Below, in pieces: positions 17,746-25,501 of a stretch of 37,598 bases of DNA. The number at the start of each line of letters is the position of its first letter. Within the stretch, counting starts at the first letter, position 1. The notes under the pieces are model-generated. The model was given only the letters and a program-made list of their open reading frames with translations, was not told the origin of the DNA and did not search any database. Source of the stretch: Proteocatella sp051653405 (GTDB taxonomy: Bacteria > Bacillota > Clostridia > Peptostreptococcales > Filifactoraceae); NCBI GenBank assembly GCA_051653405.1, contig JBOFWC010000145.1, positions 1 to 37,598 of the forward strand, in the 5' to 3' direction. The translations under genes were made by a program, and so were the position numbers.

Positions 17746-19062
17746 TTAACTGTGGTTTATAATTATATTAATTACAAATACTATAGCTAATACAAATGTT
17801 ACTTTGTGTACCTGCTTTATTTTTCCTGTGAAAGTTTTTAGCAGTACATATGAAACTATACCAAATACTATTCCCTCTGAAATAGAGTATGCAAATGGCA
17901 TCATTGTTATAGTAAGGAAAGCGGGGATAGATTCTGTAAAGTCAGAAAAGTCAATATCTTTTATAGGACTCATCATAAATAGTCCAACTATAACAAGGGC
18001 TGGAGCAGTTGCGGCACTTGGCACCATTAAAAATAATGGAGATAAGAAAAGGGCTAAGAAGAACAATATAGCTGAGGTAAGTGCAGTTAGACCAGTTCTT
18101 CCACCTTCTGCAACGCCAGACGCAGACTCGACATATGTGGTAACTGTAGAAGTTCCAATTAGTGCTCCAAATGTAGTTCCTATTGCATCTGCAAAAAGCG
18201 CTTGTTTTACATTTGGTACTTTTCCATTTTCATCAAGCATATTGGCTTTAGTAGATACTCCGATAAGAGTTCCTACAGTATCAAATAAGTCTACAAATAA
18301 GAAAGTAAACACTACAACAAGCATGTCTGTTGTAAACATATTTTCAAACTCAAATGATAAAAAGTTTGGACTAGCTGGGATACTAAATAATGATCCATCG
18401 GGGATAGTAGTTACTCCTAGAGGGATTCCAATTACAGTAGCAGCTACTATACCAAAGAATATAGCTCCAGTAACATTTCTTGCTAAAAGTATTCCTGTAA
18501 TAATAATACCACAAATTGCTACGAGTGCCGAGCCCCCTAAAAGATTTCCTAAGCTTAAAAGTGTAGCTCCAGTATTATTAATTATACCAGCATTTGAAAA
18601 TCCTATTATAGCTATGAAAAGCCCTATACCTACAGAAATAGATTTTTTAATATTATCTGGGATACAGTCTATTATAGCTTCACGTACATTGAAAAAAGTA
18701 AGAAATAAAAATATAATACCTTCTATAAATACAGCAGTTAAAGCAAACTGCCAAGAATATCCCATTTTAAGAACTACCGTGTAAGCAAAAAATGCATTAA
18801 GACCCATTCCAGGAGCAAGTACAAATGGAAGGTTAGCTACAAAGGCCATAAAAAGGGTAGCGATTACAGCAGATAGTGCAGTTGCTGTAAATACTGCTCC
18901 AGGATCCATACCTGCATCTGACAAAACAAGAGGATTAACAACAAGGATATAAGCCATAGTCATAAATGTTGTTAATCCTGCAAAAAATTCGGTTTTTACA
19001 TCTGTATTATGAGATTTTAATTTAAATGTTTTTTCTAAAAAACTTGCGTTGCTTGTAGACAT
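17746..19062 (-). CDS. pbuG: NCS2 family purine permease (PbuG/AzgA type)
   Basis: A 438-residue, very hydrophobic transporter with the hallmarks of the guanine/hypoxanthine/adenine permease branch of NCS2: TTFMTMAYILVVNP near residues 31-44, LAPGMGLNAFFAY near 82-94, FVDLFDTVGTLIGVS in the middle and GTSTVTTYVESASGVAEGGR after it. It imports purine bases by proton symport in studied members; which base is used here cannot be read. The ATG has CGGAGG upstream. No purine riboswitch is visible in the leader. It is followed on the same strand by sbcD after 24 bases or fewer. Confidence 0.92.
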   Translation of the reverse strand: MSTSNASFLEKTFKLKSHNTDVKTEFFAGLTTFMTMAYILVVNPLVLSDAGMDPGAVFTATALSAVIATLFMAFVANLPFVLAPGMGLNAFFAYTVVLKMGYSWQFALTAVFIEGIIFLFLTFFNVREAIIDCIPDNIKKSISVGIGLFIAIIGFSNAGIINNTGATLLSLGNLLGGSALVAICGIIITGILLARNVTGAIFFGIVAATVIGIPLGVTTIPDGSLFSIPASPNFLSFEFENMFTTDMLVVVFTFLFVDLFDTVGTLIGVSTKANMLDENGKVPNVKQALFADAIGTTFGALIGTSTVTTYVESASGVAEGGRTGLTALTSAILFFLALFLSPLFLMVPSAATAPALVIVGLFMMSPIKDIDFSDFTESIPAFLTITMMPFAYSISEGIVFGIVSYVLLKTFTGKIKQVHKVTFVLAIVFVINIIINHS

Positions 19063-19106
19063 TAAAAATTTCCTCCGTTAAGTTCAAAAAAATTAAGTTC
19101 TTTTAG

Positions 19107-19135
19107 ATTATACCATTTAAATTGCGAAAAAACTA
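19107..19135 (-). promoter_or_regulatory. Possible promoter of the purine permease gene
   Basis: A perfect TATAAT on the minus strand (19112-19107), 45 bases before the ATG at 19062. The -35 position reads TAGTTT, a weak match. Between here and the rhodanese remnant (19136-19221) I see only AT-rich sequence with no gene. Confidence 0.4.
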
Positions 19136-19221
19136 GAATAATAATACAAAAAAACGAAAAAATGTTCATTTTATATAGAACTATAGAGTTGATTAATTGG
19201 AAATAGGACTATAATAAGACT

Positions 19222-19350
19222 TTAATAAGGCCAGTCTATAATTCCTCCAAAATCATAGACCTTAGTATATTCCATTGAAATAAGGGTTTCAGAAGCTGTT
19301 TTACTTCGATTTCCACTTCTGCAGTATACAGAAATTATTACCCTAAAGCT
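19222..19350 (-). pseudogene. Remnant of a rhodanese-domain gene (C-terminal half)
   Basis: On the minus strand, 42 codons read as the second half of a rhodanese domain: VYCRSGNRSK, the active-site loop with its cysteine, then KVYDFGGIIDWPY and a stop, which is how small single-domain rhodaneses end. Upstream the frame meets a TAA at 19353-19351 and nothing resembling the N-terminal half follows, nor is there a start codon. The region beyond is taken by the promoter of the rightward gene at 19504. Rhodaneses move sulfur (or selenium) between thiols; this copy is too short to fold. It is likely a decayed gene truncated at its 5' end. Confidence 0.8.
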
Positions 19351-19393
19351 TTATTAGAAAATCATACTAAATATTTTAAAAAAGATGATATTT

Positions 19394-19422
19394 TTGTAAT
19401 TATAAGTTTTTTGAGATATAAT
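19394..19422 (+). promoter_or_regulatory. Sigma-A-like promoter of the unknown gene at 19504
   Basis: TTGTAA (19394-19399), exactly 17 bases, then TATAAT (19417-19422). The leader of about 75 bases (19430-19503) shows no riboswitch that I recognise and ends in CTGGAGGG before the ATG. Confidence 0.65.
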
Positions 19423-19503
19423 AGAGATATAATATAAATTTTATCTTTACGGGTATTTGACGTGGAAATGAATTTTTTGTAAGTAGATATCTGGAGGGAA
19501 GAC

Positions 19504-20271
19504 ATGGATTTAATTGATCAAAGTGTTGTAAATAAAGTTTACGGAAGAGGGGTTATAAAATCTCAAGATTCAAATTATGTGTATGTAGTTTTTAAAATAG
19601 GAGAAAAGAAATTTAAATATCCAGAAGCATTTGATGTGTTTTTAAAACTTGAAGATAAAGACCTTCAAACTGACCTAGAGCAGAGAATATTGAATTTAAA
19701 ACTTAAAAATGAAACTTTAAAGATGATGAGAGATGGGGAACGTCAGAAAATTATTGAAAAGAATCAGATTGGAAAGAGTAAAATGAATTTAACTACATGC
19801 GTAAATATAGCATTTAAATTTGATAATTTTAATTATGAGCCACTTGAATATAATAAAGTAAAGATAGGTACGGTTAAAACAGGACTTAACAAAGGGAAAC
19901 CAGTAAAGTTAAGCAGAATACAAAATGGAGGCCTTTGCATACTAACAACAAAACCTGTAGGGTTATCAGAAAAAGATAGGTGTGTATATGGGGCATTTTT
20001 AATAGAAAACAGCAGTAAAACTAAAAATACAAACGAAGGTTTTTTATATGCGGATTCACATCACAAGATAAGCCTAACACATATGGAATCAAATCAAATT
20101 AAATTTTGGGATTCAAGTGATAAAAAACCTTCATGGAGTTCAGGGTCTCATAGATATTTCGAAAATGAGCAAGCTGTAAAAATACTAAAAAAAATAATAG
20201 AGCTTAAAAAAGGAACAGAGGAAGAACTTTTAGCTAATGAAATATATAAAAGGTTCTGTGAGGAGATATAG
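19504..20271 (+). CDS. Unknown protein with small N-terminal beta domain
   Basis: A 255-residue soluble protein. Residues 5-45 (NKVYGRGVI, then YVYVVFKIGEKKFKYPEAF) look like the short SH3/Tudor-like segment seen at the N-terminus of various nucleic-acid-associated proteins, where a glycine-rich strand is followed by a V-F-G-K-F-YP-AF pattern. A lysine-rich helical stretch follows (about 50-95). The C-terminal part (about 95-230) has several Trp/His/Ser-rich motifs (KFWDSSDKKPSWSSGSHRYF) that I cannot assign. It has no signal peptide or membrane segment. It is monocistronic, with a good promoter and a terminator. A nucleic-acid-related role is only a guess. Confidence 0.75.
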   Translation: MDLIDQSVVNKVYGRGVIKSQDSNYVYVVFKIGEKKFKYPEAFDVFLKLEDKDLQTDLEQRILNLKLKNETLKMMRDGERQKIIEKNQIGKSKMNLTTCVNIAFKFDNFNYEPLEYNKVKIGTVKTGLNKGKPVKLSRIQNGGLCILTTKPVGLSEKDRCVYGAFLIENSSKTKNTNEGFLYADSHHKISLTHMESNQIKFWDSSDKKPSWSSGSHRYFENEQAVKILKKIIELKKGTEEELLANEIYKRFCEEI

Positions 20272-20327
20272 AAGATTTAAAAGGACTCTAGGCGGATAAT
20301 ATTTTTTAAATTGAAAAGCAAAAAACA

Positions 20328-20386
20328 AAAAAAACTAGATTATCGAACACCTATGAAAAGTGTTAAAAATAATCTAGTTTTTTATT
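20328..20386. terminator. Intrinsic terminator after the unknown gene
   Basis: AAAAACTAGATTA (ending 20342) pairs with TAATCTAGTTTTT (from 20370), with an inner AACAC/GTGTT pair and T-runs after it. The stretch from here to the next gene (20387-20507) is AT-rich, with a possible TATAAT near 20461 but no convincing -35. Confidence 0.85.
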
Positions 20387-20507
20387 TTTAAACTATAATA
20401 AGTATAAACTTATGTTAAAACTAATATAGTTAAGGGTATGATTAATTATATAAGGTGAATTATAATGAATGCATTTGTACAATAGATGCTTAGAAAGGAG
20501 TTACTTT

Positions 20508-21026
20508 ATGAAGCTAAGAATAACCTTAGGGGACATAACAAAATCTGAGGCAGAGGCAATAGTGAACGCAGCAAATACTACACTTCTTGGAGGTGGCGGA
20601 GTTGATGGAGCAATACATAAAGCTGCAGGCCCAAAACTTTTAGAGGAATGCAGAAAATTAAATGGATGTAAAACTGGAGAAGCAAAAATAACGAAAGGAT
20701 ATAATCTTAAAGCAAAGTATATAATTCATACTCCAGGGCCTATTTGGAGAGGCGGAGGAAATCACGAAGCAGAACTTTTAGAGGCTTGTTATAGAAATTC
20801 GTTAGATTTAGCGGAACAGTTTGGAATAAACCATATTGCATTTCCATCTATAAGTACAGGAGTGTATGCTTTTCCTGTGGAATTTGCGGCGAGAATAGCA
20901 ATAAATACTATAGTAAAATATATGGGAGAAAAGCAAGTTGACGTGGTATGTTTTGACTCAAGGACTTTAGATACTTATAAAAAAATATTATTGGAGTTAT
21001 CAGAAAGTAATGAAAGGCTAAATTGA
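20508..21026 (+). CDS. Macro-domain ADP-ribose-binding protein (YmdB-like)
   Basis: A 172-residue stand-alone macro domain: GDITKSEAEAIVNAAN, then LLGGGGVDGAIHKAAGP, then IIHTPGPIW and the C-terminal IAFPSISTGVYAFP loop. Members bind ADP-ribose and many remove it or hydrolyse O-acetyl-ADP-ribose; the intact VNAAN and GGGGVDGAIH loops suggest an active hydrolase of the YmdB class. The frame extends to an ATG at 20469, but AAAGGAG at 20494-20500 and the family start MKLRITLGDI place the start at 20508. The oxidoreductase gene follows after 23 bases, probably on the same transcript. Confidence 0.92.
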   Translation: MKLRITLGDITKSEAEAIVNAANTTLLGGGGVDGAIHKAAGPKLLEECRKLNGCKTGEAKITKGYNLKAKYIIHTPGPIWRGGGNHEAELLEACYRNSLDLAEQFGINHIAFPSISTGVYAFPVEFAARIAINTIVKYMGEKQVDVVCFDSRTLDTYKKILLELSESNERLN

Positions 21027-21049
21027 TATTATTTTAGGGAGGTAGACAG

Positions 21050-22108
21050 GTGGATAAGGTTATAAACGTAGGGCTTATAGGATATGGAATTTCAGGAAGA
21101 GTTTTTCATGCCCCAATAATAGACTCTGTTACAGGATTTAAGTTATATAAGGTTTGTGTAAATAATGAAGAAAACATAAAGCTTTTAAAAAGAAATTTTG
21201 ACGACGTGATAGTGGTTTCAAATACAGATGATATAATATTTGATGAAAAAGTAGAGTTAGTGGTTATAGCTGTTCCAAATACTGCGCATTACAGTATAGC
21301 TAAACGAGCGCTTGAAAATGGAAAACATGTGATAATAGAAAAGCCATTCACAATAGATACAAAAGAGGCAGATGAACTTATTGAAATTTCACTAAAAAAA
21401 GAAAGAATGCTTACTGTATATCAAAATAGAAGGTGGGATAGTGATTTTAGAACTGTAAGAAAGCTTATTGATAGTGGAGTTTTAGGAACTATAGTAGAGT
21501 ATGAAGCTCAATTTGATAGATTTAGAGCTAATTTAAAAGAAAATTCATGGAAGGAAATAGAAGGCCCTGGTTCAGGCTTGCTATATGACTTAGGTTCTCA
21601 TCTTATAGATCAGGCACTTTGTCTTTTTGGAAATCCAAAAGAGGTATTTGCGGATTTAAGGATGCAAAGAGAAAATACTTCTATTGTTGATAATTTTGAG
21701 CTTATTTTAAATTATGATAAGCTTAAAGTTACACTTAAATCAGGAATGCTTGTAAGAGAATTAGGTCCAAAATTTATAGTAACAGGAACTAAAGGCTCGT
21801 TTATAAAGTATGGTATGGATATACAGGAAGAACATTTAAGAAGAGGGGAAGTACCCAAAAATGATGTGAATTGGGGAAAAGAACCAGAGATTATAAAAGG
21901 GAGTATATATACAGAATTTAATGGTATAAATTTTAACGGAAAGATAGAAAGTGAAAAGGGGGATTATAGGCTTTTTTACAAAAACATATATAGAAATATT
22001 TTAAATGGAGAAAAACTGGAAATTATGCCAATACAAGCAAGAGATACTATAAAAATAATAGAACTTTGTCAAAAGAGTAATGATGAAAGAAAGTGGATGA
22101 AATTGTAA
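21050..22108 (+). CDS. Gfo/Idh/MocA family oxidoreductase
   Basis: A 352-residue NAD(P)-dependent dehydrogenase of the sugar/inositol type. The N-terminal Rossmann motif is GLIGYGISGRVFHAP (residues 8-22), followed by VVIAVPNTAHYSIAKRAL, the catalytic-lysine motif HVIIEKPF near residues 95-102, and a C-terminal domain with SGLLYDLGSHLIDQAL. It resembles the YvaA/YdgJ-type branch. The substrate, presumably a polyol or sugar, cannot be inferred. The GTG start is supported by AGGGAGGT (21037-21043). It lies 23 bases after the macro-domain gene, so both may be co-expressed. I see no terminator directly after it. Confidence 0.9.
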   Translation: MDKVINVGLIGYGISGRVFHAPIIDSVTGFKLYKVCVNNEENIKLLKRNFDDVIVVSNTDDIIFDEKVELVVIAVPNTAHYSIAKRALENGKHVIIEKPFTIDTKEADELIEISLKKERMLTVYQNRRWDSDFRTVRKLIDSGVLGTIVEYEAQFDRFRANLKENSWKEIEGPGSGLLYDLGSHLIDQALCLFGNPKEVFADLRMQRENTSIVDNFELILNYDKLKVTLKSGMLVRELGPKFIVTGTKGSFIKYGMDIQEEHLRRGEVPKNDVNWGKEPEIIKGSIYTEFNGINFNGKIESEKGDYRLFYKNIYRNILNGEKLEIMPIQARDTIKIIELCQKSNDERKWMKL

Positions 22109-22187
22109 AATTGATGTTAATGAGTTAGAATTTTAGAAATTTTGGGTATAAAATAAGTATAAAAACATTATGTTAGGCGGTGGTTTT

Positions 22188-22772
22188 ATGCTCATAAATA
22201 CAAGATATTCTACCATATATAATACTCAAAAAAGTCAAAGCATAAAGGCTATAAGTGAAAAGGAAGAGCAAAGGAATAGCGGGAAATATTTTAGTGCAAA
22301 TTTTCAAGATTCTGCAGAAAAATATAAAAACTCAGAGAATAATATAAATAATACAAATAATAATTTGGTAACTAAGGACATAACTTCGGCCATAGAAAAT
22401 ATAAAGTTTTTTTCGGATGGAGATAAATCTAAAATGAAATTTGCAATAGAGGAACTTTATGAAGCCGAAAGTATAAGATATGCAATAAAAGAATCAAATT
22501 TTGTGGATCTTTCTGATGAAATAGAAGAAATTAAGAGTAATGAAAAAGAAGATGACACTTCAGCATATAAAGAATTTTCAGAGAGAGGAATCTGGTATGA
22601 TTCAAATGATTTTGAAAAAAGTATGGCATATAGAGAAACTATAGAAGATAAAGTATTAGAATCAAATGTTATAAAACTAAAGCATAAAAAAGGAAATACT
22701 TTAACTAAAGAAAATTTTTTATCTGAGATTGAACAGGAAAGATTTGGATTCAACAATAGAAAAGTGATTTGA
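22188..22772 (+). CDS. Unknown hydrophilic protein upstream of a hybrid kinase
   Basis: A 194-residue, very charged and Asn/Lys/Glu-rich protein without a signal peptide or membrane helix. Residues 1-65 (many Ser, Asn and Gln) look disordered; the centre (about 65-135) is acidic and probably helical (IEELYEAESIRYAIKES), with a conserved-looking GIWYDSNDFEKSMAYRE segment near 140. I do not recognise a family. The ATG at 22188 is chosen over the one at 22170 because TAGGCGGTGG precedes it. A terminator follows and the sensor kinase gene starts 100 bases later. Secreted or flagellar roles are not supported by anything seen. Confidence 0.7.
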   Translation: MLINTRYSTIYNTQKSQSIKAISEKEEQRNSGKYFSANFQDSAEKYKNSENNINNTNNNLVTKDITSAIENIKFFSDGDKSKMKFAIEELYEAESIRYAIKESNFVDLSDEIEEIKSNEKEDDTSAYKEFSERGIWYDSNDFEKSMAYRETIEDKVLESNVIKLKHKKGNTLTKENFLSEIEQERFGFNNRKVI

Positions 22773-22810
22773 AAAGCTAGTGGATGGTAGCTGTTATCCC
22801 TAGCTTTTTT
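22771..22810 (+). terminator. Intrinsic terminator after the unknown hydrophilic gene
   Basis: AAAAGCTA (22772-22779) pairs with TAGCTTTT (22801-22808), with a GGAT/ATCC pair inside and a T-run after. The stem begins at the last base of the gene's stop codon. Confidence 0.8.
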
Positions 22811-22874
22811 ATGTGGTTATAAGATTACTTTATCGGGTAAAAATATTAAATATGATAAGTAAGGGGGGATTGTT

Positions 22875-25352
22875 TTGTTAGATTTACTGCTTCAAAAAAC
22901 AGACAATAGATTAAAAGATATAGTAGATAGTGTTGGAGAAGTTTTTTGGTTAAGAGATTTATCGGATGATAGTATTATATATATGAATTCTGGATTTGAA
23001 AATTTATGGGGGATACCTTGTAAGAGTATATATGAAAATCAAGAAATTTTTTTTGAGCCCATACACAAGAAAGATATTAAATATGTACGTGATAACTATG
23101 AATCATTAAAAGATAAAGGTGGATTTGAGATAGAATATAGAATAAAAAATGCTGACGGTCATACAAAATGGATATATGATAGAGCATTTCCAGTATTAAA
23201 TGAAGAAGGGAAACCAGTAAAGGTAGCAGGCATGGCTCTTGATATAACCAAGCAAAAGGAATTTGAATTTACACTAGAAATATTAATAAATATGGCTAAA
23301 ACCTTTATAAATATACCGATTGAGGCATTGGATAGTGAAGTTAATAAAGCACTTGAGTTAATGGGAAAATTTGTAAATGCAGACAGAGCTTATATTTTTG
23401 ATTATGATTTTCCTTCTGAAATATGTAAAAATACATTTGAGTGGTGCGAGGAAGGGATTTCACCAGAGATAGATAATTTACAAGAAGTACCACTTGAAAT
23501 TATTCCCGTATGGATATCTTCTCACAAAAATAACAAAGAGATGTGTATAGAAGATGTATTTTCAATGCCAGAAGATAATGGGATAAGACAAATTCTTGAA
23601 CCGCAGGGAGTTAAGAGTGTACTTACGCTACCGCTTATTGAAAATGGAGAGCTTTGGGGGTTTGTTGGATTTGATTCAGTAAAAGAAAGGCATCATTATG
23701 TAGAGAAAGAAAGAAATATACTAAGTGTATTTTGTGAACTTCTTGTAAATGTTAGATCTAGAGTAAATACATTAAACGAAATATCTAAGGCAAAAAAAGT
23801 TGCCGAAGAAGCAAGTAAGTCAAAATCCTTGTTTCTTGCGAATATGAGTCATGAGATAAGAACCCCACTTAATGGAGTTATAGGATTTTCTGATCTTTTA
23901 ATGAACACAGATTTAAATCAAGTTCAGAGGCAGTATACAAGTGACATAAATAGCTCGGCTAAAGTTTTACTAAATACCATAAACGACATATTAGATTTTT
24001 CAAAAATAGAAGCTGGAAAGTTAGAATTAGAGATAGTTGAAACGGATATAATAGATTTGGTTTATGAATCTATAGATATTGTAAAATATGAAGCGAATCA
24101 AAAAGATATAGAACTTGTTTTAGATGTAACGTTATATAGTCCAAGAATAATAAAGACAGATCCTAAGCGTTTAAAACAGATTTTAATAAACTTACTTGGA
24201 AATGCTGTGAAATTTACTGATAAAGGGTATGTTAAACTCAGTATGGAGTATACAAATACTGATGAAAATATGGGTGAGTTTACTTTTTCGGTAAAAGATA
24301 CAGGAATAGGAATATCTGAGGATGATAGAAAAAAACTATTTAAAGCTTTTTCTCAGGCAGATAGTTCTACAACTCGCAAATATGGAGGAACTGGATTAGG
24401 ACTTATAATTTCAGATATGATTGCTAAAAAAATGGGAGGTAAAATATACCTTGATAGTGTAAAAGGAAATGGTAGTGAGTTTTATTTTAGCATTATAGCT
24501 GAACATAAAAGTTTTTATGAAGTAAGGTCAAAGTATAACCCTCAAAAAAAAGCAATTATAGTTGAACAAAATTTAGAAGCAGCTCTTGTAGTTCAAAAAA
24601 TATTTAAATATGTAGGGATAGAGAGTAAAGTTTTTGAAAATGGAATAAGTGCGCTTAAAGAGATTCAAGAAGGAGAATATAATTTAGTTGTAGTTGATAA
24701 AAATATTCCATACATGAATGGTTTAGATATAGCTAGATATGTAAGGAAAGAGTTATGTAGAGCTAAAAAAGATATTTCCATATTGATATTGGGGAAAAGT
24801 ATAGAGGAAAAAGACCGTATTTTTGAGGAACTTGAGTTAGAGTTTATTTCAAAACCTGTAAAATTTGACGAACTAATATATGTATTAAAATCAAATGGAC
24901 TGTATAGTAAGTCAGAAGTATATAGTAGTAATAAAGCTGACGTAATAGAGTTAAATAAATTAAACTATATTACAAAGAAGATATTGATTGCGGAAGATGT
25001 AATTACTAATAGAACTTTGGTAAAGTCTATAGTAGAGACATATTTTCCTCGTGTGAAAATTTATGAATCTTGTGACGGAATAGAAACTCTAGAAATATTA
25101 GAAAAAGAAGGGGCTGAGAATATAGACCTAATCCTAATGGATATTCAAATGCCGAATATGGATGGTTTCGATACTACAATAAATATAAGAGAAACCTATA
25201 CTAACTGTAAGTTGCCTATAGTTGCACTTACTGCAGGAGTTTTGAAAGAAGACAGAGAGAAAGCGTTTGAAGTAGGGATAGATGAGTTTCTTATGAAACC
25301 ATTAGAAGTTAAAAAACTAGTTGATGTAATAAACAAATATTTAAAAAAATAA
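22875..25352 (+). CDS. Hybrid sensor histidine kinase (PAS-GAF-HisKA-HATPase-REC-REC)
   Basis: An 825-residue cytoplasmic hybrid kinase: PAS with PAC (about 10-130, ending in KVAGMALDITKQKEFE), GAF (about 135-295), HisKA with the phospho-acceptor histidine in NMSHEIRTPLNGVIGF, HATPase with NLLGNAVKFTDKG, DTGIGI and GGTGLGL, then two receivers. The first receiver keeps an Asp (VVVDKNIPYMNG) and Lys (SKPV) but has EQN instead of the acidic pair and a Gly at the usual Thr/Ser site, so it is degenerate. The second is canonical: AED, LMDIQMPNMDG, ALTAG and MKP. The TTG start has GGGGGGA upstream. It has no membrane helices. Its output partner is unknown. Confidence 0.92.
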   Translation: MLDLLLQKTDNRLKDIVDSVGEVFWLRDLSDDSIIYMNSGFENLWGIPCKSIYENQEIFFEPIHKKDIKYVRDNYESLKDKGGFEIEYRIKNADGHTKWIYDRAFPVLNEEGKPVKVAGMALDITKQKEFEFTLEILINMAKTFINIPIEALDSEVNKALELMGKFVNADRAYIFDYDFPSEICKNTFEWCEEGISPEIDNLQEVPLEIIPVWISSHKNNKEMCIEDVFSMPEDNGIRQILEPQGVKSVLTLPLIENGELWGFVGFDSVKERHHYVEKERNILSVFCELLVNVRSRVNTLNEISKAKKVAEEASKSKSLFLANMSHEIRTPLNGVIGFSDLLMNTDLNQVQRQYTSDINSSAKVLLNTINDILDFSKIEAGKLELEIVETDIIDLVYESIDIVKYEANQKDIELVLDVTLYSPRIIKTDPKRLKQILINLLGNAVKFTDKGYVKLSMEYTNTDENMGEFTFSVKDTGIGISEDDRKKLFKAFSQADSSTTRKYGGTGLGLIISDMIAKKMGGKIYLDSVKGNGSEFYFSIIAEHKSFYEVRSKYNPQKKAIIVEQNLEAALVVQKIFKYVGIESKVFENGISALKEIQEGEYNLVVVDKNIPYMNGLDIARYVRKELCRAKKDISILILGKSIEEKDRIFEELELEFISKPVKFDELIYVLKSNGLYSKSEVYSSNKADVIELNKLNYITKKILIAEDVITNRTLVKSIVETYFPRVKIYESCDGIETLEILEKEGAENIDLILMDIQMPNMDGFDTTINIRETYTNCKLPIVALTAGVLKEDREKAFEVGIDEFLMKPLEVKKLVDVINKYLKK

Positions 25353-25382
25353 TGTTAACTTTTTGATATGACAAATTTTAAT

Positions 25383-25410
25383 TGATAATGATTATCTTTT
25401 ATGATAAAAT
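25383..25410 (+). promoter_or_regulatory. Fur box overlapping a promoter
   Basis: TGATAAT-G-ATTATCT (25383-25397) is a 7-1-7 inverted repeat, one base away from a perfect Fur box. It overlaps TTGATA (25383-25388), which with a 16-base spacer and TAAAAT (25405-25410) makes a good promoter. Bound Fur would block it, so the downstream transporter genes should rise when iron is low. Confidence 0.75.
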
Positions 25411-25415
25411 CTATC

Positions 25416-25450
25416 AAATAGCATATTTCTTTTTTAGAGGTATGCTATTT
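25416..25450 (+). promoter_or_regulatory. Hairpin in the leader of the iron-regulated transporter operon
   Basis: A 10-bp perfect stem (AAATAGCATA at 25416-25425 with TATGCTATTT at 25441-25450) and a 15-base loop ending in AGAGG. It lies just after the promoter and 51 bases before the MFS start. Only a weak T-run follows, so it may be a leaky terminator, a stabiliser or a transcript-end signal from the kinase gene. Confidence 0.6.
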
Positions 25451-25501
25451 TGTTATTTATAGCTATTAATTACAGAAAAAGAAAGAGGAAATTTTTATAC
25501 T

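Noticed and set aside
17804..18784. Long open frame on the plus strand inside the purine permease gene
   Set aside because: It is antisense to a well-matched NCS2 permease and rich in Ile/Pro/Ser/Thr from reversed membrane codons; it has no motif or ribosome site.
19063..19221. Purine riboswitch in the leader of the purine permease
   Set aside because: The conserved junction and loop sequences of that riboswitch are absent; only a -10 site and AT-rich sequence are seen.
25353..25501. Cobalamin riboswitch ahead of the FecBCD-type operon
   Set aside because: The leader is too short and lacks the B12-box; a Fur box is present instead.
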